From: Vibrio ostreicida
GTDB lineage: Bacteria; Pseudomonadota; Gammaproteobacteria; Enterobacterales; Vibrionaceae
Length of the DNA stretch: 64,000 nucleotides
Reading direction: 5' to 3'
Assembly (NCBI RefSeq): GCF_013074385.2
Contig: NZ_JABEYA020000009.1
Location: forward strand, 62,001 to 126,000
The notes beneath the pieces were generated by a model, which was not told the DNA's origin, ran no database searches, and worked only from the letters and a program-made list of their open reading frames with translations. Position 1 is the first letter of the stretch. Each line of letters opens with the position of its first letter. Position numbers and translations under genes: made by a program. Shown in pieces: positions 1-10,576 of the stretch.

Positions 1-8
1 AAAGGGTA

Positions 9-497
9 ATGGCGAATAGCGTACTTAGAGGCAAGATGGTGATTGCCTTTTCATTCTTGGTGGCCCTAACCTTGCAAACCATCCCATGGCCTGGGGTTCT
101 CGATGTCTTACGCCCATCATGGTTATTATTGGTGACCTGTTATTGGGTGTTAGCCTTACCACATCGCGTGAACGTCGGGACAGCGCTGATTTTGGGTTTA
201 TTGTGGGACTTGCTATTGGGTTCCACTCTCGGTATTCGTGGCATGATGATGTCGATTGTCATTTATGTTATTGGACTTAATTTCCTAGTATTAAGGAATA
301 TGGCCCTTTGGCAGCAGGCGTTGTTGATCGGTTTGTTGTCGATGTTTCTCGATGTGTTGATATTTGCGGGTGAATATCTGATACAGGATGTGACGTTCAA
401 TCTCTTGTCGCTCTGGAGTGGCCTGATCAACAGTATTTTGTGGCCATGGCTGTTTCTGCTAATGCGTCGTGTCAGACGACACTGGCATGTGAGGTGA
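9..497 (+). CDS. mreD: Rod shape-determining membrane protein MreD
   Basis: MreD is the small inner-membrane subunit of the MreBCD elongasome, which guides peptidoglycan synthesis along the side wall. The 162-residue product is almost entirely hydrophobic, with about five membrane-spanning stretches, and ends in a basic tail (RRVRRHWHVR), as the family does. The length matches E. coli MreD. The ATG lies at the very left edge, so mreB and mreC presumably precede the window. The stop codon lies 2 nt before the preferred start of maf, and this linkage of mreD, maf and rng is conserved in gammaproteobacteria, which supports the call despite the low sequence conservation of MreD. Confidence 0.9.
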   Translation: MANSVLRGKMVIAFSFLVALTLQTIPWPGVLDVLRPSWLLLVTCYWVLALPHRVNVGTALILGLLWDLLLGSTLGIRGMMMSIVIYVIGLNFLVLRNMALWQQALLIGLLSMFLDVLIFAGEYLIQDVTFNLLSLWSGLINSILWPWLFLLMRRVRRHWHVR

Positions 498-499
498 GT

Positions 500-1060
500 G
501 TGGAAAAACAGCTAGTTTTAGCATCAGGTTCTCCAAGGCGTAAACAGTTGTTATCACAATTGGGCTTGGGTTTTGGTGTGATTTGCACAGAAGTAGAGGA
601 AATCCAGTTTGAGCATGAAAGTGCTTTGCAGTATGTCTCACGCTTATCACAAGACAAAGCGCAAGCAGGGTTAGAACGTGAGCCCGATAGCGTGGTAATA
701 GGCTCAGATACCGTGGTGGTATGTGACGAAGCCGTGATGGAAAAACCAGTCAATCTGGCGCATTCAAAAGCGATGTTGCTTGCGCTCTCTGATCGGGAAC
801 ATAAAGTACTGACGGCGGTGACCGTTGCCACGCAGCAACGACAAGAAACGATAGTGGTGAGTACGTCCGTATGGTTTAAAGCCCTCTCAGAAACGGAAAT
901 AGAACAATATTGGAACACGGGCGAGCCATGTGATAAAGCGGGTAGCTATGGTATCCAAGGTATTGGCGGTAAGTTCGTCACGCGTATTGAAGGTAGTTAT
1001 CATGCTGTCGTGGGGCTCCCATTATTTGAAACAGACCAGCTCTTGCGCAAATTTCTATAA
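500..1060 (+). CDS. maf: Maf-family nucleotide pyrophosphatase (YhdE type)
   Basis: Maf proteins hydrolyse non-canonical or pyrimidine nucleoside triphosphates (dTTP/UTP for the YhdE branch) to monophosphates and affect septum formation when overproduced. The product opens with the family signature LASGSPRRKQLL and carries the conserved GSDTVV and KPxN segments and the GSYGIQG motif near residue 150. I chose the GTG at 500 because a GAGG Shine-Dalgarno sits 5 nt upstream at 491-494 and the protein then begins right before the signature. A GTG at 494, overlapping the mreD stop, is the alternative. An ATG at 440 would add 20 residues overlapping mreD and is unlikely. The gene lies between mreD and rng, the standard context. 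Confidence 0.9.
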   Translation: MEKQLVLASGSPRRKQLLSQLGLGFGVICTEVEEIQFEHESALQYVSRLSQDKAQAGLEREPDSVVIGSDTVVVCDEAVMEKPVNLAHSKAMLLALSDREHKVLTAVTVATQQRQETIVVSTSVWFKALSETEIEQYWNTGEPCDKAGSYGIQGIGGKFVTRIEGSYHAVVGLPLFETDQLLRKFL

Positions 1061-1082
1061 TTTAAAATGTTGAGGTGCGCCT

Positions 1083-2552
1083 ATGAGTGCTGAGTTGCTA
1101 ATCAATGTGACGCCGAGTGAAACTCGTGTGGCCATGATTGAAGGGGGGACCCTACAGGAAATCCACGTTGAACGAGAAGCTAAGCGCGGAATCGTCGGTA
1201 ACATATACAAAGGTAAAGTAAGCCGAGTTTTGCCGGGCATGCAGGCCGCGTTTGTTGACATTGGATTGGACAAAGCGGCTTTTCTACATGCCTCCGATAT
1301 CGTGCCGCATACCGAATGTGTTGCGGAAAATGAGAAGCAACAGTTCCAGGTTAGGGACATCTCAGAATTGGTTCGTCAGGGGCAGGATATTGTTGTTCAG
1401 GTAGTTAAAGATCCTTTAGGAACAAAAGGTGCACGACTAACGACCGATATTACATTGCCCTCACGCTACCTCGTTTTTATGCCAGGATCGAGTCATGTGG
1501 GTGTTTCACAACGTATTGAGAGTGAACAAGAACGCCACCGATTAAAAAAAGTGGTGGGCCATTATTGTGATGAAGACGGTGGGTTTATTATAAGAACCGC
1601 GGCCGAAGGGGCATTGGATAAAGAGCTTTCTCAGGATGCTGCGTTTCTCAAACGCCTCTGGTCTAAGGTCAATGATCGGCGAAGTAAATACAAAACACGT
1701 TCGACCTTATACGGCGAGTTGGGTCTTTCTCAACGTATTTTACGCGACTTTGTTGGAACAGAACTCAATAAGATTTTGGTCGATTCTCGTCAGGAGTATG
1801 AAAACCTTAAAGAGTTTACCTCTGAGTATGTGCCGGAGCTGACCAGTAAGCTAGAGCTGTATGAAGGTGATAAACCGATTTTTGATATGTATGACACCGA
1901 GAATGAAATCCAGCGTTCTCTCGATCGCAAAGTTGAGCTCAAATCGGGTGGGTACCTGATTATTGACCAAACTGAAGCGATGACGACGGTGGATATCAAT
2001 ACTGGCGCGTTTGTTGGTCGCCGCAATCTAGAAGAAACTATTTTTAATACCAACGTTGAAGCGACTCAGGCCATAGCCCGTCAACTTCGACTACGTAATC
2101 TTGGTGGCATCATTATTATTGATTTCATCGATATGATTTCGGAAGAACATCGCCATCGCGTTCTCACCTCTTTAGAACTTGCTCTCGATAAAGATAGAGT
2201 CAAAACGAACATTAATGGTTTTACCCAACTTGGCTTAGTCGAAATGACGCGGAAACGGACACGAGAAAGTATTGAACATATTCTTTGTTCGACCTGTCCA
2301 ACTTGTGAGGGACGAGGCAGCGTGAAAACGGTGGAGTCTGTATGTTACGAGATTTTGCGTGAAATTACTCGTGTGAACCGAGCTTATGATGCGGATAAAT
2401 TCGTGGTTTATGCTTGTCCTTCGGTTGCTGGTGCCTTACAGGGGGAAGAATCCCATGCATTGGCTGAGCTAGAGATTTTCATTGGCAAGCAGGTAAAAAT
2501 TCATGCTGAACCTCTTTATATTCAAGAACAATTTGATGTCGTTATGATGTAG
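1083..2552 (+). CDS. rng: Ribonuclease G
   Basis: RNase G is the short paralogue of RNase E. It is a 5'-monophosphate-dependent endoribonuclease that matures the 5' end of 16S rRNA and cleaves some mRNAs. The 489-residue length equals that of E. coli RNase G. An S1 domain occupies roughly residues 35-130. The catalytic block contains the metal-binding aspartates in TTVDINTGAFVG and GGIIIIDFIDM. The zinc-link cysteines appear as CSTCPTC around residues 402-408. A GAGG Shine-Dalgarno precedes the ATG. It lies 22 nt after maf and 8 nt before yhdP, so it is part of the same operon. Confidence 0.97.
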   Translation: MSAELLINVTPSETRVAMIEGGTLQEIHVEREAKRGIVGNIYKGKVSRVLPGMQAAFVDIGLDKAAFLHASDIVPHTECVAENEKQQFQVRDISELVRQGQDIVVQVVKDPLGTKGARLTTDITLPSRYLVFMPGSSHVGVSQRIESEQERHRLKKVVGHYCDEDGGFIIRTAAEGALDKELSQDAAFLKRLWSKVNDRRSKYKTRSTLYGELGLSQRILRDFVGTELNKILVDSRQEYENLKEFTSEYVPELTSKLELYEGDKPIFDMYDTENEIQRSLDRKVELKSGGYLIIDQTEAMTTVDINTGAFVGRRNLEETIFNTNVEATQAIARQLRLRNLGGIIIIDFIDMISEEHRHRVLTSLELALDKDRVKTNINGFTQLGLVEMTRKRTRESIEHILCSTCPTCEGRGSVKTVESVCYEILREITRVNRAYDADKFVVYACPSVAGALQGEESHALAELEIFIGKQVKIHAEPLYIQEQFDVVMM

Positions 2553-2560
2553 GGCTGGAT

Positions 2561-5500
2561 GTGAACTCACTTGCTTTACGGGCTTCTCGGTGTTTGCTTT
2601 GGGTTGTGGTGGTCGCGCTGGTCATATTGGCCTGTACCGTTACGACTCTAAGAATTGCCTTGCCAAAACTTAATCATTTTCAGAGTGAAATACAGAGTTG
2701 GGTCAACAAAGGCTCGGATCTGGATTTCGAAATAGCTCAAATCAGCGGATTTTGGCGCAATACGCACCCATCAATTTCATTGAAAAATGTCAAAGCAAAT
2801 ACGCCAGAAATCAGTGGTATCCATTTCTCAGCGCAAACGGTTGAAGTGGAATTTGATTTAATTCAATCGCTGATACAATGGGAACCCGTGGTTGCGGATT
2901 TAAATATTCACCAGCTTAAATTGGATATGAGTACCATTGCGTGGAGTCAGTCAGGACAAACGACGACCCTGCAACCGCAAGGCGCACAGAAGAGTGTTGT
3001 CGAACAACTTGATCAGCTACTTCTGCGTCAGCTAGACCGCTTCTCATTGCAGGACTCCAAAATACGGCTCCAAGGCGTCGATGGTGTCATACGAGAACTT
3101 GACATTGCTAAGCTGTTTTGGAAAAACCAAGGCAATCGGCATTTTGCTGATGGTGAAGTGAGCATCGCAGACAGTAATTTGAACTCCGCTAAAGTAAAGG
3201 CAAACTTTGTTGATCATGGTTCGCTTGCCCAAGTCAGTGGTGAGTTCTATTTAGCGGTGGACAACGTGCTCGTTACGCCATGGCTCACGCAATATCTCAA
3301 GCTAGAAACGGGAATAGAGAAAGGTCAGGTTAGCTTTAATAGCTGGGTGACTCTTGAACGCAATAAACCGATCAGCGCTTACGTTGAATTAGAGCCTTCG
3401 GAACTCATTTGGAAAGAGGGCCAACAACATGAACTGCAAATCGAGTCGGGCGTGCTCCAGCTTGAACCGAAAAACGAAGGTTGGCAAATTAATGCACACG
3501 CCATCACACTTCAAACCGATGGGGAGCTATGGCCAGAGCTGGATGCTGCATTCAATTGGCAGCCACAACAATGGCTTTTAAATGTTTCCCAATTAGACAT
3601 TGAGTCGATTACGCCGCTTGCGAAACTGGCGCCTGACTCTAAACAGGTGTCAGACCTTCTGGATCAACTGTCTCCCGGTGGCCTTCTCGAAGATCTTCGT
3701 GTCACCATGAGCCCTGAAGAGGTAAATTCACTGCAATATTCAGCGTCCTTATCTAGCGGCACCATGAAGCAGTGGGAGTTACTTCCAGAGGTCCATCATC
3801 TTAAAGCCCGTATATCGGGCAACCCCAACCAGATCAAAGCGCACGTCACTCTGATTGATGATGTATTGCCTTATGGTGACGTGTTCCAAGCACCATTAAA
3901 TATCCGTCAGGGTCAGGTCGATGTGATTTGGCAGAACCAACCCGATGGTTGGAGTTTGTGGGCTGATAAAGTCACCGTCGCCACCCCAGATTTACAGGTT
4001 CTGGGCGCTTTTCGTCTTGATGTTCCAGAAAAGAAAAGTCCATTACTTTCCTTCTATGCTGAAGCGGACTTATACAAGGCTGGTGAAGTCTGGCGCTATT
4101 TGCCTACCTTAGCGCTCGGTCGAGATTTGACCGATTATCTTTCTACAGCGATTCAGGCCGGTAAGGTCTCGACCGCTAAGTTACTCTGGTACGGCAGATT
4201 GGATGAGTTTCCGTACAAAGACAGTAACGGTATATTTCAAGCTTGGGTTGGGTTAGAAGATGCTCAATTTAGCTTCGAAACGGCATGGCCTGCGATCACG
4301 AATTTACAACTCGATCTATTGTTTCAAAATGACGCTATGTACCTAGACTCAAAAAGTGCGACATTAATGGATGTTCAGGCAAAGAGAATTACGGGGAGGA
4401 TCCCCAGACTGGCAGAAGGTGGTCATATCGAGATTGAAGCCAGTGCTGTTGCTCAAGGTCATGCGGTGAGAAATTATATGACGGCTTCACCTTTAGTTGA
4501 TTCTGTTGGAGCCGCTTTGACGGCTGTGCAAATTGATGGTCAAGTGACCTCCAAGTTTAATCTTAATGTCCCATTTAGCTCAGACGAAGACGTTCGCGCT
4601 TGGGGCTATGCGGACTTGGTTGAGAATACAGTACAAATTGACACCCCTTCCATGACACTCAACACCGTCTCCGGCAGGGTTAAATTTGATAACGATGTTG
4701 TTAACGCTGCTGGCTTATCGGCTAAGTTGCTTGATCAACCTGTAGCGATTGATTTCTCTGGTGAGAATGTCGGTCAGGGTTATTCGGTCAATGTTGATGT
4801 GATTGGTGACTGGGATGTGCAGCCGCTATCGTTATATGTCGGTAAACGTTGGATGGATCGCTTAGGCGGGCATGCGAGCTGGAACATGGATATTGATCTG
4901 CAATTAAATGATGTTGGGTTTACTTACCAAATAGACAGCAATGTAGATCTTAAAATGGTTAGCAGTGCCTATCCATACCCACTTAATAAGACAATGCAGC
5001 AATCGGGTAAGGCACGGATGCAGGCATCAGGTAACCAAGAAAGTATTACGGCACGCCTCCAGTTACCGGGATTCAAATATCAAACGGAGATTGATATTCG
5101 GCCGGAAATTCCTGAACTTAAAGCCACAAATATGGTATTGGGGAATGGCAGCTTTAAGATCAGCCCTATCGTCGGCCATCAAGCTCATATTCGCACGGAC
5201 AAACTGAATCTTGATGAATGGATAGCCCTGCTTACTCAGCCCTCACAACAAGACGAATCGGTGCTACAAACCATGGATACACCACAGTGGCCAATGCCGG
5301 AACGTGTTGATTTGGTCGTCGAAGAATTGACGTTGGCTGACATTGCATGGAACGACGTTGATTTCTCCGCTAAACGTAAAGACTTAGGCTGGCTCATGAA
5401 CTTGGAAAGCCAGGAAGTGGTCGGCGAAGCGAGCTATTTGGAGCCTTATGATTTATCGGTGGCACTGGAGCGGCTGCACGTTTATGTTCCCGCACTAGAG

Positions 5501-6433
5501 AATGAATACAAAGACAAGACACTGTTTGATGCTGATCAGGATCACACCGAAGTCATTAGTGATTTTGAACGCACCTTCCATAAGATCGTGCCTAATATCA
5601 CATTGACTATCGATGATTTTTGGCTTCAAGGTTATAAAGTAGGAAAGACACACCTCGACTTACAACGAAAAGGCAATAGACTCGACTGGACTAAACTTTC
5701 TTTTCAAAGTGGTTCAAATAAGGTAGATATGAATGGCTCTTGGTTGTTGGATGATAAGCAAAGCCACACTAACTTTAAGGTAGTGATGTCCGGTGAGAAC
5801 AACAGTGATGTTATGGAGCGTTTTGGTATTACTTCCGGTATTCAACAAGCACCATTTGAGTTGGATGCTAACGTTGAGTGGGACGGTGGGCCTTGGTCGA
5901 TGAGAGTGAATACCTTGCAAGGTCAGGTATCGACTAAGCTAGGAAAAGGGCAGATTTCTGACGTTAGCGGAGCGGCACGTTTACTCGGTCTATTCAGCCT
6001 CGACTCGATTATACGAAAAATGCAGCTCGATTTCAGTGATGTGTTTGACAAAGGGATGGCCTTTAACTCGATTACGGGCAGTGGGGAAATTAAAAATGGT
6101 ATTTTTCTCACCAACGATATCAAAATGGATGCGATTGCAGGCGACATGACAATCAAAGGTTTAGCCAACCTTAACTCCCGTTTGGTTGATGCTGAAGTCA
6201 ATTTTGTTCCCGATATTACGTCTGGAATCCCAGTACTGACAGCGTTTGCTGTGACACCTCAAACCGCACTTTATGTGTTAGCTATTACTACCGTCATTTC
6301 TCCGGTTGTCGAAGTGTTTACTCAGGTTAACTATGAAGTAAAAGGGCCACTTGATGCGCCTGTCGTTAAAGAACTATCTCGTAGTCGGGGCGAATTTCAA
6401 TTGCCTGAAACCCTACGCGGTAAACTTCACTAA
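2561..6433 (+). CDS. yhdP: AsmA-like envelope protein YhdP
   Basis: YhdP is one of the large AsmA-like proteins (with TamB and YdbH) thought to carry phospholipids from inner to outer membrane along a hydrophobic groove. The 1290-residue product has one N-terminal membrane anchor (about residues 12-32, rich in V/L/A) followed by a very long periplasmic beta-rich region. The C-terminal 200 residues contain the AsmA_2-type segment around GAARLLGLFSLDSIIRK, which is well conserved in the family. E. coli YhdP is similar in size (about 1266 residues). The start is a GTG 8 nt after the rng stop, in keeping with translational linkage. No frameshift or gap is visible. Confidence 0.93.
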   Translation: MNSLALRASRCLLWVVVVALVILACTVTTLRIALPKLNHFQSEIQSWVNKGSDLDFEIAQISGFWRNTHPSISLKNVKANTPEISGIHFSAQTVEVEFDLIQSLIQWEPVVADLNIHQLKLDMSTIAWSQSGQTTTLQPQGAQKSVVEQLDQLLLRQLDRFSLQDSKIRLQGVDGVIRELDIAKLFWKNQGNRHFADGEVSIADSNLNSAKVKANFVDHGSLAQVSGEFYLAVDNVLVTPWLTQYLKLETGIEKGQVSFNSWVTLERNKPISAYVELEPSELIWKEGQQHELQIESGVLQLEPKNEGWQINAHAITLQTDGELWPELDAAFNWQPQQWLLNVSQLDIESITPLAKLAPDSKQVSDLLDQLSPGGLLEDLRVTMSPEEVNSLQYSASLSSGTMKQWELLPEVHHLKARISGNPNQIKAHVTLIDDVLPYGDVFQAPLNIRQGQVDVIWQNQPDGWSLWADKVTVATPDLQVLGAFRLDVPEKKSPLLSFYAEADLYKAGEVWRYLPTLALGRDLTDYLSTAIQAGKVSTAKLLWYGRLDEFPYKDSNGIFQAWVGLEDAQFSFETAWPAITNLQLDLLFQNDAMYLDSKSATLMDVQAKRITGRIPRLAEGGHIEIEASAVAQGHAVRNYMTASPLVDSVGAALTAVQIDGQVTSKFNLNVPFSSDEDVRAWGYADLVENTVQIDTPSMTLNTVSGRVKFDNDVVNAAGLSAKLLDQPVAIDFSGENVGQGYSVNVDVIGDWDVQPLSLYVGKRWMDRLGGHASWNMDIDLQLNDVGFTYQIDSNVDLKMVSSAYPYPLNKTMQQSGKARMQASGNQESITARLQLPGFKYQTEIDIRPEIPELKATNMVLGNGSFKISPIVGHQAHIRTDKLNLDEWIALLTQPSQQDESVLQTMDTPQWPMPERVDLVVEELTLADIAWNDVDFSAKRKDLGWLMNLESQEVVGEASYLEPYDLSVALERLHVYVPALENEYKDKTLFDADQDHTEVISDFERTFHKIVPNITLTIDDFWLQGYKVGKTHLDLQRKGNRLDWTKLSFQSGSNKVDMNGSWLLDDKQSHTNFKVVMSGENNSDVMERFGITSGIQQAPFELDANVEWDGGPWSMRVNTLQGQVSTKLGKGQISDVSGAARLLGLFSLDSIIRKMQLDFSDVFDKGMAFNSITGSGEIKNGIFLTNDIKMDAIAGDMTIKGLANLNSRLVDAEVNFVPDITSGIPVLTAFAVTPQTALYVLAITTVISPVVEVFTQVNYEVKGPLDAPVVKELSRSRGEFQLPETLRGKLH

Positions 6434-6446
6434 AGAGGGCAAGCTC

Positions 6447-7265
6447 ATGAAACGAGTGGGTTTAATCCAGATGACCTCAGGGCCAGAACCGCACAGAAAT
6501 CTGGCCTATCTCGAACAACAAGTTAACTTGTTGGCTCAAGAGGGCGTAAAGCTTGTGGTTACTCCGGAAAACTGTGTGGTCTTTGGCCAAAAAGCGGACT
6601 ACCACCAGTATGCAGAACCGCTCGGTACGGGGCCAATTCAGCATCATCTAGCGCAGATAGCGAGTGATTCAGGTGTTTTTTTGGCCGTAGGCAGTATGCC
6701 GATTCGGCGCGACAAGGCAGTGAGCACGACATCTCTCCTGATTGACCCTTGTGGCGAATTACTGGCGTGTTATGACAAACTGCATATGTTTGATGTTGAT
6801 GTCGCTGATAATCACCAGCGCTATCGTGAGTCAGAAGTCTTTCAACCGGGTCAAAAAATTGTAACCGTCGATACCCCTGTCGCTCACCTTGGTATGACAA
6901 TCTGTTATGATGTTCGATTCCCTCAACTCTATAATGAACTGGCCCAGCTTGGAGCGAATGTCATTTTGGTGCCTGCTGCCTTTACCAAGGTAACGGGACA
7001 AGCGCATTGGGAACCATTATTGAGAGCGAGAGCTATTGAAACACAAAGCTGGGTTATTGCGGTTAATCAAACTGGCACACACCAATGTGGCCGAGAGACG
7101 TGGGGACACTCTATGGTCGTTTCCCCATGGGGTGAGATTATCGCGAGTTTGAACTCACAACCTCAGAACTTGGTGGTCGATATCGACCCTGAAAGAGTAA
7201 AACAATTGAGGAAGGCAATGCCTGTTCTCAACCACAACCGGTTCACCAACCAACTACATGTTTAA
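6447..7265 (+). CDS. Carbon-nitrogen hydrolase (nitrilase superfamily, Nit1/omega-amidase-like)
   Basis: This 272-residue enzyme belongs to the nitrilase superfamily, whose members hydrolyse amides through a Glu-Lys-Cys triad. All three residues are visible: Glu in VTPENCVV, Lys in CYDKLHMFD and Cys in TICYDVRFP. The closest families are the Nit1/NitFhit and omega-amidase branches, some of which repair deaminated glutathione, so that is a plausible substrate but is inferred. The ATG at 6447 was preferred over an upstream in-frame ATG at 6351 because the product then starts at the conserved [12 protein letters not shown] block and AGAGGGC lies just upstream. It sits 13 nt after yhdP and ends 10 nt before the tldD start. 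Confidence 0.9.
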   Translation: MKRVGLIQMTSGPEPHRNLAYLEQQVNLLAQEGVKLVVTPENCVVFGQKADYHQYAEPLGTGPIQHHLAQIASDSGVFLAVGSMPIRRDKAVSTTSLLIDPCGELLACYDKLHMFDVDVADNHQRYRESEVFQPGQKIVTVDTPVAHLGMTICYDVRFPQLYNELAQLGANVILVPAAFTKVTGQAHWEPLLRARAIETQSWVIAVNQTGTHQCGRETWGHSMVVSPWGEIIASLNSQPQNLVVDIDPERVKQLRKAMPVLNHNRFTNQLHV

Positions 7266-7275
7266 GAGTGAAGTT

Positions 7276-8721
7276 ATGACAATAAATCAAGTAGAAGAGA
7301 CATTGCTAAACTCATCAGGTCTCACAGAGCAGGACATTGCACAGACTTTGTCGAGTATTGCCACACGTCAGATAGACTATGCAGATATTTATTTTCAGTC
7401 GAGCTGGCATGAGTCTCTCGTTCTTGAAGACAGCATCATCAAAGATGGGTCATTCAATATTGACTGTGGTTTGGGTGTAAGAGCGGTGGCGGGAGAAAAA
7501 ACCGGTTTTGCTTATTCAGATCAAATTCAGCTCGAAGGTCTTAAGCAAAGTGCTTTAGCGGCCAGAGGGATAGCTCAACAAGGAAAAAGCGCTCAAGTTC
7601 AGGCCTTTAGACGAAGTGGTAATCAGAGTAATTATGCCCCTGTCAATCCGCTTGAAAGCTGGGAAAAAGAGCAAAAAACCCAGTTGCTTAAGGAATTGGA
7701 TGTCTATATCCGAACGAAGGAACCACTCATTAAAGAGGTGTCGGTGAGTTTGAGCGGGGTTCATGAACAAATTTTGGTTGCGGCAACCGATGGGACTTAT
7801 GCGGGAGACATTCGACCTCTGGTGCGGCTGTCTATTAGCGTCCTAGCCCAGCGTGGTGAGCGCAGAGAAAGAGGCAGTGCTGGTGGCGGTGGTCGATTTG
7901 GGTATGATGTCTTGCTATCAGAGCAGCAAGGTATTAAAGCGGCTTACCAGTTTGCCGATGAGGCAATTCGTATGGCTCTCGTCAACCTAGAAGCGGATGC
8001 GGCGCCCGCAGGTGCTATGCCTGTTGTGCTTGGCTCAGGTTGGCCAGGAGTCCTACTGCATGAAGCTGTAGGTCACGGCCTTGAAGGCGACTTTAACCGC
8101 AAAGAGTCATCGGTTTTTAGCGGTAAAGTGGGTGAAAAAGTGACCTCCGAATTGTGTACTATTGTCGATGATGGCACTCTAAAAGACCTAAGAGGTTCAC
8201 TGAACATCGATGATGAAGGCGTTCCGGGGCAATACAACACTTTGATTGAAAACGGTGTCTTGAAAGGCTATATGCAAGATAAACTCAATGCAGGTTTGAT
8301 GGGGGTCGCGCCAACGGGCAACGGTCGCCGAGAATCCTATGCGCATCTGCCTATGCCTCGTATGACCAATACTTATATGCTTCCTGGACAGCATTCACCA
8401 GAAGCGATCATTTCATCAGTTAAAAAAGGGCTATACGCCCCCAATTTTGGTGGGGGTCAAGTCGATATTACTTCTGGTAAATTTGTTTTTTCTGCTTCTG
8501 AAGCCTATCTGATCGAAAATGGAAAAATCACGCGTCCTGTCAAAGGTGCAACACTGATTGGCTCTGGTATTGAAGCAATGCAGCAAGTGTCTATGGTGGG
8601 GAACGATTTGAGCCTTGACCGCGGGGTTGGCGTATGTGGTAAAGCGGGTCAAAGTGTGCCCGTTGGCGTCGGCCAACCAACGTTAAAACTGGATTCATTG
8701 ACCGTTGGTGGAACAGAGTAA
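7276..8721 (+). CDS. tldD: Metalloprotease TldD
   Basis: TldD forms a heterodimer with TldE (PmbA), which trims unfolded peptides. In E. coli the complex matures microcin B17 and degrades the CcdA antitoxin. The product shows the zinc-binding HEAVGH motif around residues 260-265 and the invariant GDFNRK, GRGS-type and YMLPG segments. With the ATG at 7276 it is 481 residues, the same as E. coli TldD. An upstream frame opening at 7258 would overlap the nitrilase gene and add six residues of no family similarity. The partner gene tldE/pmbA is not in the window, which is usual. This is the last gene of the mreD-tldD run and is followed by a strong hairpin. Confidence 0.97.
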   Translation: MTINQVEETLLNSSGLTEQDIAQTLSSIATRQIDYADIYFQSSWHESLVLEDSIIKDGSFNIDCGLGVRAVAGEKTGFAYSDQIQLEGLKQSALAARGIAQQGKSAQVQAFRRSGNQSNYAPVNPLESWEKEQKTQLLKELDVYIRTKEPLIKEVSVSLSGVHEQILVAATDGTYAGDIRPLVRLSISVLAQRGERRERGSAGGGGRFGYDVLLSEQQGIKAAYQFADEAIRMALVNLEADAAPAGAMPVVLGSGWPGVLLHEAVGHGLEGDFNRKESSVFSGKVGEKVTSELCTIVDDGTLKDLRGSLNIDDEGVPGQYNTLIENGVLKGYMQDKLNAGLMGVAPTGNGRRESYAHLPMPRMTNTYMLPGQHSPEAIISSVKKGLYAPNFGGGQVDITSGKFVFSASEAYLIENGKITRPVKGATLIGSGIEAMQQVSMVGNDLSLDRGVGVCGKAGQSVPVGVGQPTLKLDSLTVGGTE

Positions 8722-8761
8722 AAACGAGTGGCTTTGAGCGCCACAGCGTTGATTAAAATAC

Positions 8762-8784
8762 GGGTTGGCATTTGATGCCAACCC
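8762..8784. terminator. Hairpin between convergent tldD and arcA
   Basis: A perfect 10-bp stem (GGGTTGGCAT / ATGCCAACCC) with a 3-nt loop lies in the 71-nt spacer between the two convergent genes. Only short A/T-rich tails follow on either strand, so it may work as a bidirectional terminator without a long U tract. Confidence 0.6.
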
Positions 8785-8792
8785 AATTATCA

Positions 8793-10013
8793 CTAAATAT
8801 CATCTCTCTCAATTGGGCAGCTCATACAGCGAGCCCCGCCGCGTCCGCGTCCGAGTTCATTACCTGGAATAGTGAGGACTTCGATACCCGCTTTATCGTA
8901 TTTTTCGTTTGTGTATACGTTCCGTTCATAACCAATAACCACTCCCGGTTTTACAGTCAAAACGTTGTTGGCATCGTTCCATTGTTCCCGTTCAGCTTCA
9001 TAATTATCGCCTCCCGTGGTAATGATTTTAAGTTGATCAACGTGTAACGCGCGTTCAATCGCTTGCGTGTAACTTGGTACTTGTTCAACCTTCATTTCAC
9101 CATCCCCTTTTGGGGTTAGGCTCCAAGTATCCAGATCTTTGCGCATAATTTCTGGATAGACTGAAAAAGTGTCAATATCCATATGTGTCATTACGGTATC
9201 AAGGTGCATACAGGAGCGATGCTTGGGTAAATCAATGGCAATCACTTCTTTTGCTTGTCCGTGTTTAAATAAGTTGGCCGCTAGATTTTCTACACCTTGT
9301 GCTGTGGTGCGCTCTGACATACCAACTAAAACCGCGCCTTTACCAATGATTAAGACGTCACCGCCTTCGATATTCGCGTTATCGTAATGAAGATCCTCGT
9401 CTCCAAAATATTTAATAAAATCTTGGCCTGCAAAGACAGGGTGCCAACGATAAATGGCTCTCAAGTGATTGGTTTCTCGTTGACGAGCGGGTTTCATCAT
9501 CGGGTTCAGAGAAACGCCACCATACGCCCAACATGAAGTATCGCGAGTAAATAAGTGGTTAGGGAGAGGCTCGATGACAAAATCTAACGGGCGGTGCATT
9601 TTCGGAAGCATCGACGAAGATTGAATGGGCAATTCGGAGTAAGCGAGCCCACCCAGAAGGATGGTTGCTAAATGTTCGTTGTCCATATCAGACAGATAGT
9701 GCCGAAGATCCCGAGCAAAGGTCGGCCCGTAGCGAAAGTCAGAGATTTGCGTGTCTAATAGCCATTCTTTCGCATCTTTGATAGCAAGAGTTTCAACCAA
9801 GAGATCGTGTAAGAGCAGAACTTCAACACCTTGGTTTTTAAGTGTTTTGGCAAACTGATCATGCTCTTCACCGGCCGCTTCGACAGCCAGAACATCATCA
9901 AACAGTAGCTCATGGCAGTTTGAAGGGGTCAGATGGGTTAACGCTCTTTCTGGACGGGCTAATAAGACACGTCTTAACTGCCCCACTTCTGAGCCGACAT
10001 ACAACTTACTCAT
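8793..10013 (-). CDS. arcA: Arginine deiminase
   Basis: Arginine deiminase converts L-arginine to citrulline and ammonia, the first step of the arginine deiminase pathway, which yields ATP and raises pH under acid or anaerobic conditions. The 406-residue product carries the family landmarks: [22 protein letters not shown] and the C-terminal [11 protein letters not shown], which holds the nucleophilic cysteine. AAGGA lies 7 nt upstream of the ATG. No arcB, arcC or arcD is adjacent, although argF lies 11 kb away. It faces tldD across a hairpin. A palindrome shared with the argR upstream region lies about 235 nt upstream of its start. Confidence 0.97.
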   Translation of the reverse strand: MSKLYVGSEVGQLRRVLLARPERALTHLTPSNCHELLFDDVLAVEAAGEEHDQFAKTLKNQGVEVLLLHDLLVETLAIKDAKEWLLDTQISDFRYGPTFARDLRHYLSDMDNEHLATILLGGLAYSELPIQSSSMLPKMHRPLDFVIEPLPNHLFTRDTSCWAYGGVSLNPMMKPARQRETNHLRAIYRWHPVFAGQDFIKYFGDEDLHYDNANIEGGDVLIIGKGAVLVGMSERTTAQGVENLAANLFKHGQAKEVIAIDLPKHRSCMHLDTVMTHMDIDTFSVYPEIMRKDLDTWSLTPKGDGEMKVEQVPSYTQAIERALHVDQLKIITTGGDNYEAEREQWNDANNVLTVKPGVVIGYERNVYTNEKYDKAGIEVLTIPGNELGRGRGGARCMSCPIERDDI

Positions 10014-10576
10014 TTTGCATCCTTACAATGATAGTAAGCGTCTATTTATGACAAGGTTCAGAGTAATATGCAAGTCGTAATTATGGGGTCAAAAACTGGT
10101 TTTTCTTTATTTTTTGGGCTTTTATTTTATTTAAAATTTGTTTTTTATTATTTTAAACTGATTTGTATAGAGTGCTTGAGGCTGGTATTAATGCGTCTCT
10201 ATTCGTCCAATCAGCTTAAGGTAGATGACAGAAAGAAATTGAATTCAGCATAGCTATGCACCCCCAATCGACATCTGGTGGGCAAGACATATTTCTATTC
10301 ATTTGTCAGTTTCTAGATATATGCAGAGAAGAAAAATAAAAACGCAGTCTAAGGTAGGATAACATCACTAAAGGAACGGCAGATAATTCTGAATCATATG
10401 GATGATAAAAAAATGTTAATTTTATCGCTTTTAGAGTGTGAAGTTTCTGGAAGTCGATTGAACAGCGCAATAAAGGTCGGAATCTGATCAGATTGTGGCT
10501 AGCAATTTATCTGGAACCATGCGATATTTCGTCGCGGTTAATCACGTTCATTTATGTTACTACCTGGAGCCGACTT
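10014..10576. other. Non-coding divergent region between arcA and rraB
   Basis: This 563-nt stretch separates the divergent arcA and rraB starts and must hold both promoters. It has a very A/T-rich section at about 10100-10170 and a 12-bp palindrome at 10248-10259. I found no convincing gene: the short open frames have no plausible ribosome binding site or family resemblance. Confidence 0.6.
10240..10260. promoter_or_regulatory. Palindromic site GCATAGCTATGC upstream of arcA (candidate ArgR-type operator)
   Basis: A perfect 12-bp palindrome at 10248-10259 is preceded by TGAAT at 10240-10244. The same 12-mer, also preceded by TGAAT, occurs at 17609-17620 just upstream of argR. TGAAT is half of the gammaproteobacterial ARG box. 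Binding by ArgR is inferred from the shared sequence and arginine-related targets; the core does not match the textbook ARG box. Confidence 0.4.

Noticed and set aside
472..918. 148-codon minus-strand open frame inside maf
   Set aside because: Antisense to a well-conserved gene, rich in C, S and T with no recognisable motif.
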